DNA from: an uncultured Desulfovibrio sp.
GTDB lineage: Bacteria; Desulfobacterota; Desulfovibrionia; Desulfovibrionales; Desulfovibrionaceae
Assembly (NCBI GenBank): GCA_937926875.1
Contig: CALBAX010000039.1
Coordinates: 29,126-93,125 of the forward strand
DNA length: 64,000 nucleotides
Direction of reading: 5' to 3'
The notes below the pieces were generated by a model. The model had not been told where the DNA came from. It did no database searches and saw only the letters and a list, made by a program, of their open reading frames with translations. Numbering within the stretch: the first letter of the stretch is position 1; each line of letters opens with the position of its first letter. A program made the position numbers and the translations under genes. This document shows positions 56,609 to 64,000 of the stretch, one piece after another.

Positions 56609-56872
56609 GGATGATCCCCCTCGTAGATGGCAGGCTCTTTCAGAATATCCCTTGCTGTGACAGTTTATCCTTCCCGGTCGCGGCATTCAATATCTTCGCC
56701 CCTGCCCTCAGCCTGGCCCCTCATCCGCATATGCCGGAGAGATCCGGACCGCTCCCTTCGTCCGGCCTCTGGCGAAAGAGCCGGCGTCCATGCTGCGCGG
56801 CTGCATGGCCCACTGAGACATCCTCCTTTCCGCGCCCGGTACGGTGGTCCCGGGGCAGCGCACATTTTCCTC

Positions 56873-56901
56873 TTGTCCTGGGCGAACGCTGTCCCTATCC
56901 T
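56873..56901 (+). promoter_or_regulatory. Possible promoter of the beta-lactamase gene
   Basis: TTGTCC (56873-56878), 17-bp spacer, TATCCT (56896-56901), 74 bp upstream of the start. A moderate match. The rest of the 367-bp divergent gap 56609-56975 holds no gene I can support. Confidence 0.4.
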
Positions 56902-56975
56902 CCTGCAACATACGATGCCGGCCTGCCCGTGCCTTTCGGGCATCCCCATGCCACAGCCTGCCTGCGAGTTATCCT

Positions 56976-57941
56976 ATGCCACGCATCTTCCCTGCCCTCC
57001 TCCTCTCCCTGATCCTGCTGCCCCCTGCCCTGCCCCTCCGGGCTGCGGAAGGATTGCCCGCCACGCCGCAAACCGCCGTGGACGCCCTGTCTCTGGAACG
57101 GGACATCCACGCCCTGATGCGGGACAAAAAAGCCCTGGCCGGGGTGGCCCTGCTCACGGAAGACGGCCTCTGTGCCGGTGTCCACATGGACGCGCCCTTC
57201 CCCCTGCTCAGTGTCATCAAATTCCCCCTGGCCGTGGCGGTGCTGGAAAAGGCACAGCAGGACGGCATGCCGCTGACGGCCAGGATCCCTGTGCGGGCGG
57301 GACAACTCCACACCGGTACCCACAGCCCTCTGCGGGACGAATACGGCCGGCGGGACGTCAAACTCACCCTGAAGGAGCTGCTGCGCGCTACCGTCACCTT
57401 CAGCGACAACAATGGCTGCGACATCCTGATGGAATATGTGGGCGGCCCGGCCGCAGTGGAAGCCTGCGCCCGCCGTCTGGGCGCGGGCAACGTCTTCATC
57501 GGCCATGACGAAGCCTGGATGCACCAGAACATCTACAACCAGTATGCCAACTGGGGCACGCCGCGCGGCATGGCCCGGATGCTGCTGGGCTTTTTCAGCT
57601 CTCCGGACATCCCTCAGGAGCACAAAGACCTCATGGCGGGCATCATGGCCAAGACGCCCGCCCTGCCCGGCAAGATCCTTGAGGGCCTGCCGCAGGGCAT
57701 GACCGCCGGACACAAGACCGGCTCTTCCGACAGGACGGCCCAGGGGCTCAAGCTTGCGGACAACGACCTGGCCTTTTTCCGCCTGCCCGATGGCCGCTAT
57801 GCGGCCCTGGCGGTCTTCCTCTGCAATTCGCTGGAGAGCCCAGAAACGAACCTCTCCCTCATCAAAGACATCACCCGCCTGTCCGTGGACTGGCTGGCAC
57901 GGCAGCCCATGCTGCTGCGGGACGGTGCCGCGCGGCCCTGA
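56976..57941 (+). CDS. Class A beta-lactamase, PER/VEB/DES-like (subclass A2)
   Basis: A 321-residue exported serine beta-lactamase. Signal peptide IFPALLLSLILLPPALPLRAA. All catalytic elements are present: S-V-I-K with Ser79 and Lys82 (Ambler 70 and 73), S-D-N at 143-145 (130-132), the omega-loop Glu179 (166) in DEAWMH..QY.NWGTP, and KTG at 247-249 (234-236). The omega loop with MH and QYxNW is the form of PER, VEB and CfxA enzymes, many of them cephalosporinases, and fits DES-1, the chromosomal enzyme reported in Desulfovibrio desulfuricans. Start ATG 56976. No regulator (ampR type) or mobile gene is adjacent, so it looks resident. Spectrum cannot be read with certainty. Confidence 0.93.
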   Translation: MPRIFPALLLSLILLPPALPLRAAEGLPATPQTAVDALSLERDIHALMRDKKALAGVALLTEDGLCAGVHMDAPFPLLSVIKFPLAVAVLEKAQQDGMPLTARIPVRAGQLHTGTHSPLRDEYGRRDVKLTLKELLRATVTFSDNNGCDILMEYVGGPAAVEACARRLGAGNVFIGHDEAWMHQNIYNQYANWGTPRGMARMLLGFFSSPDIPQEHKDLMAGIMAKTPALPGKILEGLPQGMTAGHKTGSSDRTAQGLKLADNDLAFFRLPDGRYAALAVFLCNSLESPETNLSLIKDITRLSVDWLARQPMLLRDGAARP

Positions 57942-58122
57942 CCGCCTCTCCGGGACACGATGCCCCCCCCGGCAGCGTGGACTTCAGCACACGGGAAGCC
58001 CTGCCTGCTGAAAGGTGGATGCACAGGTTGCCGGTGTACTTTACAAGGCCTGCCTGCTCAGGTAATTTTGCGTTTTAGCATTTCCGCGTCCATGACGCAC
58101 AGGACTAACAACAGAGGAAGAT

Positions 58123-58626
58123 ATGTTCGGTATCGGCAGTACGGAATTTCTGGTTATCCTTCTCGTGGCCCTTGTGGTGCTGGGGCCCAAGAGCCTGGCA
58201 AGTGTTTCTCGCACCCTCGGCAAGGCCATGGGAGAATTCCGCCGCGTCTCCACCGATTTTCAGCGCACGCTGAATGCGGAAGTGGAGCAGGAGGAGCATC
58301 TCAAACGCAAGCAGGAGGCTGAAAAGGAATTTTTCAGCCCCGAAGCCCGTGCTGAACACGCGGCCAAAACAGCCCCCCAGACGCAGGCGGCAGCCCAGCC
58401 CGCCGCGCCCCAGGCCCAGACGGCTCCTGCTCCTGCTGCCGCGCCTGCTGCCACGGAGACCGCGGCCCGTCCTGCTGTCCAACCGGAAGCCATCCCTTCA
58501 GGCGTCCCCGTACCGCCTACAGACAGTCCTCTGGCCCAGGCCCTTGCCAAGGCTCAGGCCGAAGCCGGTGGCGCAGCCACTACGGCCCCGGCTGACGCCA
58601 CTCCTGCCAGCGGAGCAAAAGCATGA
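58123..58626 (+). CDS. tatB: Twin-arginine translocase subunit TatB (TatA/B type)
   Basis: 167 residues. The N terminus MFGIGSTEFLVILLVALVVLGPKSLASVSRTLGKAMGEFRR is the TatA/B membrane helix, Gly-Pro hinge and amphipathic helix; Glu8 favours TatB over TatA. The tail (~60-167) is Ala/Pro/Gln-rich and disordered. It ends with P-T-DSPLAQALAKAQAEAG, a peptide repeated in the TatC N-terminal extension. GAGGAAGAT precedes the ATG. The stop overlaps the tatC start (58623-58626). First gene of the tat-his operon. Confidence 0.93.
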   Translation: MFGIGSTEFLVILLVALVVLGPKSLASVSRTLGKAMGEFRRVSTDFQRTLNAEVEQEEHLKRKQEAEKEFFSPEARAEHAAKTAPQTQAAAQPAAPQAQTAPAPAAAPAATETAARPAVQPEAIPSGVPVPPTDSPLAQALAKAQAEAGGAATTAPADATPASGAKA

Positions 58627-60275
58627 GCACCATCCAGGACAAGCAGGATCTGGCCGTCACGGTCACGACTCCCCAGCAGGATGCTCCTGTTTCTTCCGCG
58701 GCCCCGCAAACGGTGGCTGCAAGTGGTGACCTGACCGAAGCTGTCGCGAAAAAGGCCGATCCTGCCACGACTTCCGGTACCGAGCCGGAACAGGCAGGTA
58801 CCCTGACCGTACAGGGCAGCCCTGCCTCCTCTGCTCCGGCCGGGGAAGCACCTGCCGGCATCGCCGAACCTCCGGCGGACAGCCCTCTGGCACAGGCCCT
58901 GGCCAAGGCCCGGGCCGAAGCCGGGGAAATCCCTGCTCCCGCGGAACAGTCTACCGCCCCCGAGGCCCAGGCAGACGCTGCCGCCCCCGCAGCGGAGGAA
59001 ACCCCTGCCGCACCTTTGCCGGACGCGGCAGCTCCGGCCCCTGATGCCGTGGCTGCCCCCCTGCCGCAAGGCGGTGATGACGCGGGCCAGCCGCCCGTCC
59101 CTCCTGCCGCAGCTGCCGCCGGTGCCAACGGGACACCTGAGCCCGAAGAAAAGACCATGGGCCTCATGGATCACCTCAACGAGCTGCGCTGGCGCCTGGT
59201 GCGCTGCTTCATCGCCGCCGGCGTGGGCTTCCTGCTCTGCTGGGCGGTGGTCGAGCCCATCTTCGACTTCATCACGGCTCCGCTGCTCAGCGCCTTGCCC
59301 GCACACGGCACGGCCATGTACACCACCTTGCCCGAACCTTTCTTCGTGCGCATGTTCGTGGCCTTCGTGACCGGCCTTTTCGTGGCCAGCCCGTATATCT
59401 TCTATCAGATCTGGGCCTTCATCTCCCCCGGTCTGTATGCGGAAGAGAAAAAGGGCCTGCTGCCCATCGCCCTGCTTTCCGCCATCTTCTTCATCGGCGG
59501 TGGCGTGTTCTGTTACTTCGTCGTCTTCCCGTACGCCTTTAATTTCTTCCTGGGCTTCTCGTCCGAGCAGATCCAGGCCATGCCCCGCATCACGGACTAC
59601 CTTGATTTCGTCATCAAGCTGCTCCTGGCGTTCGGCCTCATCTTCGAGATGCCCCTGTTCTCCTTCTTCCTTTCCCGCATGGGGGTCATCACGGCCCAGA
59701 TGATGCGCAAAGTACGTCGCTATGCCATCCTGGGCATCTTTATCGTGGCCGCCATCCTGACGCCGCCGGACGTGGTCTCCCAGCTGCTCATGGCCATGCC
59801 CATGCTGCTGCTCTACGAGATCAGCATCCTAGTGGCCGCAGCCTTTGGCCGCAAGAAGAAGGAAAAGAAGGAAGAGGAAGAAGAGACGCCCGGCGATCCC
59901 GCTCCGGCCACGCCCGCGCCCGCCTCTCCCGCGCCCGAGGGCCCGGACAGCACGACGGTCGCTGCTGCCGCAACAGCTGCGGCCACGCTGGCCACCACCA
60001 TGAGCGATGATGACGCCCAGCGCATGCCGCCCGAAGAGGAAACGTCCGCACCTGCTCCAGAGGCGGACGAGGCCACGGCCGGAACGGCTGAAACGGAAGA
60101 GACCGCTACAGAGCTCCCCGAAGAACAGAGGGGCACCTCTGTGGCACAGGAAACCTCCACGTCCGGTGATACTGATGTAGCGACGCCCGCGGCACAGCAG
60201 GACGGCATCACGGCCGTGACGGAGACCCCTGACGCTGGCGATGAGCCTGCAATGCCTGCCAAGGACAAGGAATGA
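58623..60275 (+). CDS. tatC: Twin-arginine translocase subunit TatC with long N- and C-terminal extensions
   Basis: 550 residues against a usual ~250. The TatC core begins at about residue 179 (MGLMDHLNELRWRLVRC) and has six membrane helices, with FFVRMFVAFVTGLFVASPYIFYQIWAFISPGL containing the conserved Phe/Glu-region motifs and FIVAAILTPPDVVSQLLMAMPM near residue 390. Residues 1-178 are Ala/Pro/Glu/Thr-rich and carry DSPLAQALAKARAEAG at 86-101, copied from the tatB tail. Residues ~410-550 form a KKKEKKEEEEE stretch then a Pro/Ala/Glu/Thr-rich tail. Start 58623 is by ATGA coupling to tatB; ATG 59157 at the core is an alternative without a good ribosome site. TatC is the receptor for twin-arginine signals. 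Confidence 0.92.
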   Translation: MSTIQDKQDLAVTVTTPQQDAPVSSAAPQTVAASGDLTEAVAKKADPATTSGTEPEQAGTLTVQGSPASSAPAGEAPAGIAEPPADSPLAQALAKARAEAGEIPAPAEQSTAPEAQADAAAPAAEETPAAPLPDAAAPAPDAVAAPLPQGGDDAGQPPVPPAAAAAGANGTPEPEEKTMGLMDHLNELRWRLVRCFIAAGVGFLLCWAVVEPIFDFITAPLLSALPAHGTAMYTTLPEPFFVRMFVAFVTGLFVASPYIFYQIWAFISPGLYAEEKKGLLPIALLSAIFFIGGGVFCYFVVFPYAFNFFLGFSSEQIQAMPRITDYLDFVIKLLLAFGLIFEMPLFSFFLSRMGVITAQMMRKVRRYAILGIFIVAAILTPPDVVSQLLMAMPMLLLYEISILVAAAFGRKKKEKKEEEEETPGDPAPATPAPASPAPEGPDSTTVAAAATAAATLATTMSDDDAQRMPPEEETSAPAPEADEATAGTAETEETATELPEEQRGTSVAQETSTSGDTDVATPAAQQDGITAVTETPDAGDEPAMPAKDKE

Positions 60276-60880
60276 TGATGGAAGCCACCCTGCCCCAGCG
60301 CTCGGCCCGGCATGCCCGCAAAAGCGCCGAGACCGACATCAGCCTGAGCCTCGCCCTGGACGGCTCGGGCAAGACCGATATCCAGACCGGCTTCGGCATG
60401 CTGGACCACATGCTGACCCTGACAGCGTTCTGGGCCGGCATGGACCTGCACCTGCGCTGCCGGGGAGATCTGCACATCGACGCCCACCACAGCGCCGAGG
60501 ACATCGGCCTCGTCCTGGGCCAGGCCGTACTGGAGGCTCTGGGGGACCGCGTGGGTATTGCCCGTGTGGGCTACGGCCGCGTCCCCATGGATGAAGCCCT
60601 GAGCGACGTCACCATCGACCTTTCCGGCCGCCCCTGGCTGGAATGGCGCGGTGAAGAGCTCCTGCCCCCGGTCATCGCCGGTGAGGAAAAAGACCTCTGG
60701 CGAGAATTCTACAAGGCCTTTGCCAGCAGCGCCCGCTGCAACCTGCATGTGACCATGCATTATGGCAAAAATGGTCATCACCTTCTGGAATCCGTCGCCA
60801 AAAGCCTGGGCCTGGCGCTTGCCCAGGCTGTCCGGCGTAGCGGGAACGTCATCCGCAGCACCAAGGGAGGGCTGGATTGA
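60272..60880 (+). CDS. hisB: Imidazoleglycerol-phosphate dehydratase
   Basis: A 202-residue monofunctional HisB. GFGMLDHMLTLTAFWAGMDL, DAHHSAEDIGLVLGQAV and the C-terminal NGHHLLESVAKSLGLALAQAV carry the His and Glu manganese ligands. Sixth step of histidine synthesis. Start ATG 60272 overlaps the tatC stop (ATGA). Confidence 0.97.
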   Translation: MMMEATLPQRSARHARKSAETDISLSLALDGSGKTDIQTGFGMLDHMLTLTAFWAGMDLHLRCRGDLHIDAHHSAEDIGLVLGQAVLEALGDRVGIARVGYGRVPMDEALSDVTIDLSGRPWLEWRGEELLPPVIAGEEKDLWREFYKAFASSARCNLHVTMHYGKNGHHLLESVAKSLGLALAQAVRRSGNVIRSTKGGLD

Positions 60881-61539
60881 TGAAGAACCGTTTTCTGTGG
60901 ATCATGTGTGCGCTCCTGTCCCTGCTGATCCTGACGGGCGGCTGCAACCGCAAACCTGCCAGCACGGCTGACGTGCCGCGTTCGCTGTCCCATCAGTACA
61001 AGATCGCGGTGGCGCCCTTCACCCAGCCCCGCGACATCAGCCAGCTCATCATGGGCCAGCTTCCCCAGCCGCAGACCCTGGCCGCCCGTGACGTGCTGAT
61101 GGCCCAGGATCGCGAGCTGCGTGATGTCCTGTACACCACGACCAAACGTTCCTATGAATTCCTGCCCCGTACCCGTCCCCTGCCGGATCTGAAGCGTCTC
61201 CATACCTCGGAACGCCCCCAGGCCCTGCCCCTGTGGGTGGAATACGCCCGCAAGACCTCGGCGGACATCCTGCTCATCCCGCAGGTCCTCACCTGGCGGG
61301 ACCGTCAGGGCTCGGCGGTCGGTGTCACGGAACCCGCCCATGTACGGCTGGAATTCTTCCTCCTGAACGTCAAGGGAGGCGACATCTTCGGCCACTCCGT
61401 CTATGAGGTGGAGCAGCAGGGACTGACGGAAAACCTGCTCAATGTGGGCGACTTCTTCAAACGCCAGGGCAAGTGGGTCACTGCTGACGAGCTGGCCCGC
61501 GAAGCCATGATCAAGGCTGTAAAGGATTTGAACTTATGA
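60880..61539 (+). CDS. Predicted lipoprotein of unknown function between hisB and hisA
   Basis: 219 residues. ATG 60880 shares one base with the hisB stop (TGATG). The N terminus is a lipoprotein-like signal, FLWIMCALLSLLILTGGC, with Cys near residue 22 as the lipid site; the box LTGGC is slightly off the usual L-x-G/A-C. The mature part has KIAVAPFTQPRDISQLIMG, EYARKTSADILLIPQVLTWRDRQGSAVG and RLEFFLLNVKGGDIFGHSVYEVEQQGLTENLLNVGDFFKR, a layout like the group of GNA1162/LpoB-type outer-membrane lipoproteins that share an ILLIPQV-like strand and a nucleotide-free Rossmann half. I am not sure of that likeness. Its end overlaps hisA (ATGA). Conserved position within the operon implies coordinated expression with tat and his genes. 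Confidence 0.8.
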   Translation: MKNRFLWIMCALLSLLILTGGCNRKPASTADVPRSLSHQYKIAVAPFTQPRDISQLIMGQLPQPQTLAARDVLMAQDRELRDVLYTTTKRSYEFLPRTRPLPDLKRLHTSERPQALPLWVEYARKTSADILLIPQVLTWRDRQGSAVGVTEPAHVRLEFFLLNVKGGDIFGHSVYEVEQQGLTENLLNVGDFFKRQGKWVTADELAREAMIKAVKDLNL

Positions 61540-62270
61540 TTATCTTTCCCGCTGTCGACATCCAGGACGGAAAGGCCGTCCGCCTGAAACAGGGACGTGC
61601 CCACGAGAGCACCGTGTTTTCCCCCGATCCTGTGGCCGCTGCCGTGGCCTGGCGGGACAAGGGTGCCCGCTGGCTGCATGTGGTCGATCTGGATGGTGCG
61701 TTCGACGGACTGCCCAAAAGCCGGGACATCGTGCGTGCTATCTGCCGTGAGCTGGATATCCCTGTGCAGCTGGGCGGCGGCATCCGTGACGAACAGACGG
61801 CCCGAGCCTATCTCGAAGCTGGTGTGCAGCGCCTGATCATCGGCACCATGGCCCTGGAGCAGCCCAAGGCCTTTGCTTCCCTCTGCAAGACGTTTCCCGG
61901 GCAGATCGGTGTCTCCCTCGATGCCGAAGGCGGCCGCCTCAAAACCAAGGGCTGGGTGGCCGATGCCGGCCTGAGCGTGGATGATGTCCTGCCCCGATTG
62001 CAGGAAGACGGCGCTGCCTTCATCATCTATACGGACATCGAACGCGACGGCATGCAGTGCGGGGTCAACCTGACGGCCCTGCGCCATCTGGCCGAGGCCT
62101 CTACCGTGCCGGTCATCGCTGCCGGTGGCGTGGCCACGCTGGCCGATGTGCAGGCCCTGTACCCGCTCAGCACGCAGGCCAATCTGCAGGGCGCCATCAG
62201 CGGCCGGGCCCTCTACGAAGGTACGCTTGACCTTGTGGAAGCCAACGCCTGGATCGCTGCCCAGCAATAA
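61536..62270 (+). CDS. hisA: HisA: ProFAR isomerase (phosphoribosylformimino-AICAR isomerase)
   Basis: 244-residue TIM barrel. FPAVDIQDGKAVRLKQG with the catalytic Asp, VQLGGGIRDEQTARAYLEAGVQRLIIGT and YTDIERDGMQCGVNL with the second Asp are typical, and VPVIAAGGVATLADVQAL is the phosphate-binding end. Start by ATGA overlap with the lipoprotein gene. Last gene of the tat-his operon, with a terminator 20 bp on. Confidence 0.96.
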   Translation: MIIFPAVDIQDGKAVRLKQGRAHESTVFSPDPVAAAVAWRDKGARWLHVVDLDGAFDGLPKSRDIVRAICRELDIPVQLGGGIRDEQTARAYLEAGVQRLIIGTMALEQPKAFASLCKTFPGQIGVSLDAEGGRLKTKGWVADAGLSVDDVLPRLQEDGAAFIIYTDIERDGMQCGVNLTALRHLAEASTVPVIAAGGVATLADVQALYPLSTQANLQGAISGRALYEGTLDLVEANAWIAAQQ

Positions 62271-62292
62271 CCTTTGGGATACCACGAACAGC

Positions 62293-62327
62293 AAAGGGAA
62301 GGGGATGCGCTCCCCTTCCCTTTTTTT
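62293..62327 (+). terminator. Terminator of the tat-his operon
   Basis: AAAGGGAAGGGGA (62293-62305) with TCCCCTTCCCTTT (62311-62323), a perfect 13-bp stem, then more T to 62327. Confidence 0.92.
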
Positions 62328-62802
62328 AATACTTCCCGGACTCTGGCCTAGAACGGGGACGATATTGCTTTACGCGAGTCCCCATCCCTTCTTCCTGTCC
62401 AGGCTTGCCCTCTCGGATGGCTTTGCAAATCATTGCCTGATCCCTCTTTATAAGAGGACGTGTTTTCCCCCGCGTGGGCAGTCTGGTGGTATGTTTTACT
62501 CAGCTCGATTGCTGCCTGCATATCAGCGTTTCATGCCTCCGTGTCCTCAGCCAGCTCCTCTTGTTCAGGTCCCGCAGAGAGACCTTGCTCCATGCCCGCC
62601 TCTGGCCTATCATATAAAGATGCAACATCCTCTGCTCATACTCTCACGGCTTTTCTTCGCCATCATGGCAGAGCGACACTGGCGCAGCCATCTGTAATCC
62701 CGATGCCCTTTCTGCCAGTCCGCTCCGGTCTGGCACGTCTGTAACAGCTCCGCAATACCCTTTGCGGAGCCCTTCGCGTTCGACCGCTCATCAAGGTGCA
62801 TC
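62328..62802 (+). promoter_or_regulatory. Leader region of the SMR gene pair with two dyads
   Basis: No gene. Two dyads precede the first SMR gene: TGCCAGTCCG-CTC-CGGTCTGGCA (62713-62735, one internal mismatch) and GCTCCGCAA-TACCCT-TTGCGGAGC (62747-62770), plus CCTCTT-TAT-AAGAGG (~62441-62455). I looked for guanidine riboswitch features (ACGR loops) and did not find them. Confidence 0.4.
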
Positions 62803-63192
62803 ATGGATCCCACACGTCCCTATCACTGGTTCTGCCTGCTGGCGGCCATCGTTTTTGAGGTCGCCGGTACCACTGTCATGAAGCTTTCCTTTGGCTGGAG
62901 CTTTGCCCACGCGGCCCTTGCCGGCCTCGTCCTCATGTGGATCGCCATCGGTCTTTCCTACTATTCCCTTGCCAAAGCCACCACCGGCCTGCCCGTAGGC
63001 GTGGCCTTTGCCTTCTGGGAGGCCTTGGGCCTGGCTCTCATCACGCTTTCCAGCATCTACATCCTTGACGAGCCCTTCTCCCTGCAACGCCTGGCTGGCC
63101 TGCTCTGCGCCCTGAGTGGCGCCCTGCTGGTCCATCACGGCACCGTCCAGGACAAGGATACTTCCTCCGATACCAGCCACAACGCCAGATAG
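62803..63192 (+). CDS. SMR-family transporter subunit (MdtJ-like)
   Basis: A 129-residue four-helix small multidrug resistance protein. The essential membrane Glu is in IVFEVAGTTVMKLS (helix 1); helix 3 has GVAFAFWEALGLALITLSSI and ILDEPFSLQRLAGLLCALSG leads to helix 4. The C-terminal tail is polar. FEVAGTTVMK resembles MdtJ of the MdtJI spermidine exporter. The second gene follows 11 bp later; such pairs act as heterodimers. Substrate could be polyamines or cationic compounds. Confidence 0.88.
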   Translation: MDPTRPYHWFCLLAAIVFEVAGTTVMKLSFGWSFAHAALAGLVLMWIAIGLSYYSLAKATTGLPVGVAFAFWEALGLALITLSSIYILDEPFSLQRLAGLLCALSGALLVHHGTVQDKDTSSDTSHNAR

Positions 63193-63203
63193 AAGGGCTC
63201 CTC

Positions 63204-63542
63204 ATGAATACGGAAACGCTGCATCTCATCCTTTCCGCGGGCCTGGTGGCCGCAGCCGCGGCTCTGGACGTGGCTGCCAACCTCATGCTGGCCCGTTCTG
63301 ATGGCTTCAAAAAGCGCTTGATCGGTATCGCCGCCCTGGCGCTGGTCGGTCTGGCCTTTTACTGCCTCTCTCTGGCCGTCCAGTATATGGATCTGGCCGT
63401 GGCCTACTCCATGTGGGGCAGCCTCGGCATCCTGGGTACCTCGCTGTGCGGCTGGCTCTTCCTCCGCCAGCGCCTCAAGCCCTGCGCTTTTGCCGGTATG
63501 GGGCTGCTCATTATCGGCATGATCCTGCTGCGCACGAGCTAG
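63204..63542 (+). CDS. SMR-family transporter subunit (MdtI-like)
   Basis: 112 residues, four helices. Helix 1 reads AAALDVAANLMLARSDGFKK: the position of the usual Glu is an Asp, while N-L-L..SDGF agrees with MdtI (EIVANVFLKFSDGF type). Helix 3 is AVAYSMWGSLGILGTSLCGWLF. Partner of the preceding gene, with GGCTCCTC upstream of ATG 63204. Asp in place of Glu may alter proton coupling. Confidence 0.87.
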   Translation: MNTETLHLILSAGLVAAAAALDVAANLMLARSDGFKKRLIGIAALALVGLAFYCLSLAVQYMDLAVAYSMWGSLGILGTSLCGWLFLRQRLKPCAFAGMGLLIIGMILLRTS

Positions 63543-63560
63543 ATTACGATGCATAACAAA

Positions 63561-63636
63561 GGGGGAGGGAACCCCTTTTCCTGGCGGAAAAAAGGGGTTC
63601 CCTCCCCCTCGCCCCCTCCCTCCCCCAAAACCGCTC
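63561..63636 (+). repeat. Long hairpin plus C-rich tail, repeat-family copy d (likely terminator of SMR genes)
   Basis: Perfect 19-bp stem GGGGGAGGGAACCCCTTTT (63561-63579) with AAAAGGGGTTCCCTCCCCC (63590-63608), then the C-rich tail CTCGCCCCCTCCCTCCCCCA ending AAACCGCTC. Same build as 11672-11752. Confidence 0.7.
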
Positions 63637-63641
63637 ATCAC

Positions 63642-63670
63642 GACTGCCTGCATCGCAGGCAGTCTTTTTT
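63642..63670 (+). terminator. Second terminator after the SMR genes
   Basis: GACTGCCTGC (63642-63651), loop ATC, GCAGGCAGTC (63655-63664), then TTTTTT. Between this and position 63970 I find no supportable gene. Confidence 0.8.
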
Positions 63671-63970
63671 GTAGCTGTCGCAGTGGAAACAGAAGATTGC
63701 CGTTCCAGGGAACGCTCCCGCGCCACCAAGAGTAACTGAGGGAGCTCGTCCTGAAGTGCACTGGCAGTTTGGAAGGACATCGTGTTCCCTGCTGCCAGAC
63801 TAACAGGGCACGCTTCCACCCGATCTGCCGCAGCTCCAGCTCTCCCTGCCGCATGTCTCTGCCCTCAAAAGCCATACATTCAGGTTCTTGTAGTGCCATG
63901 ACATGACCTTGCGGGATGGCCGTTGCCCCTCTTTCCGCGGGCTTTCCCATCTTTGCACAGGCCCACCGGC

Positions 63971-64000
63971 AAAAGTTTTTGGAAGGGTGGGGCACGGGGA
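63971..64000 (-). repeat. C-rich repeat-family copy e, cut by window edge
   Basis: AAAAGTTTTTGGAAGGGTGG then GGCACGGGGA; reverse complement has CCCCACCCTTCCAAAAACTT, matching copies a, b, c and d. The rest lies outside the window. Confidence 0.5.

Noticed and set aside
62713..62770. Guanidine riboswitch upstream of the SMR genes
   Set aside because: SMR genes are often controlled this way, but the two hairpin loops lack ACGR and the ykkC core is not seen.
63135..63995. 286-codon minus-strand frame at the right end
   Set aside because: It overlaps the SMR genes, a 19-bp hairpin repeat and a terminator; no recognisable motifs.
1..64000. CRISPR array, prophage, insertion sequence or classical toxin-antitoxin operon
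   Set aside because: No regularly spaced direct repeats, transposase, integrase or phage structural genes were recognised in any frame; only MITE-like and hairpin repeats are present.

Overview
The window is a GC-rich bacterial chromosome segment that looks like a Desulfovibrio-type sulfate reducer (Desulfobacterota), probably a host-associated lineage. The reasons are the paired outer-membrane trimeric porins of a type typical of Desulfovibrio, a class A beta-lactamase of the DES/PER/VEB kind, a TrmD carrying an extra C-terminal SPOUT domain, selenocysteine machinery (selA and tRNA-Sec), and a truncated mannose-type PTS. The species assignment is inference; no rRNA is present.

Layout. 0-7 kb: 3' end of a SNF2 helicase gene, a CHAD-domain protein, dgt, tRNA-Arg(UCU) with its own promoter and terminator, then a markedly AT-rich islet with two small membrane-protein genes, and a GNAT-like gene. 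7-12 kb: folC-selA and an M18 aminopeptidase, then a repeat-rich intergenic block. 12-18 kb: mltA and ybgC diverging from overlapping start codons, an EF-G-like factor, and a solitary dnaA. 18-26 kb: a minus-strand cell-envelope/c-di-AMP cluster read ftsH-folP-cdaA-ybbR-glmM-galU. 26-37 kb: tRNA-Sec, a phosphopantetheinyl transferase, then trmD-rplS-rnhB-yraN-rsmI, a PTS set (EIID, HPr, EI), smpB and comEC. 37-42 kb on the minus strand: mutM, rimM, khpA, rpsP, ffh. 42-52 kb: two paralogous small beta-barrels, a FadL-type channel, priA and two paralogous large porins. 52-56 kb: guaB-guaA. 56-64 kb: a lone GIY-YIG protein, a class A beta-lactamase, the tatB-tatC-hisB-lipoprotein-hisA operon with end-to-end overlapping genes, and a two-gene SMR transporter.

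Most genes are housekeeping. The most unusual points are these. The normally continuous ffh-rpsP-khpA-rimM-trmD-rplS-rnhB operon is split into two halves in opposite orientation, as one ~11.4-kb inversion would produce. TatC has long low-complexity extensions, and its N-terminal one shares a ~48-bp repeat with the tail of tatB. The AT-rich islet beside tRNA-Arg encodes an unrecognised two-TM 55-residue protein and a 125-residue membrane protein. mltA and ybgC start inside the same ATGCAT. A C-rich/long-hairpin repeat family occurs in at least five intergenic places. No CRISPR array, intact insertion sequence, prophage or classical defence operon is visible.
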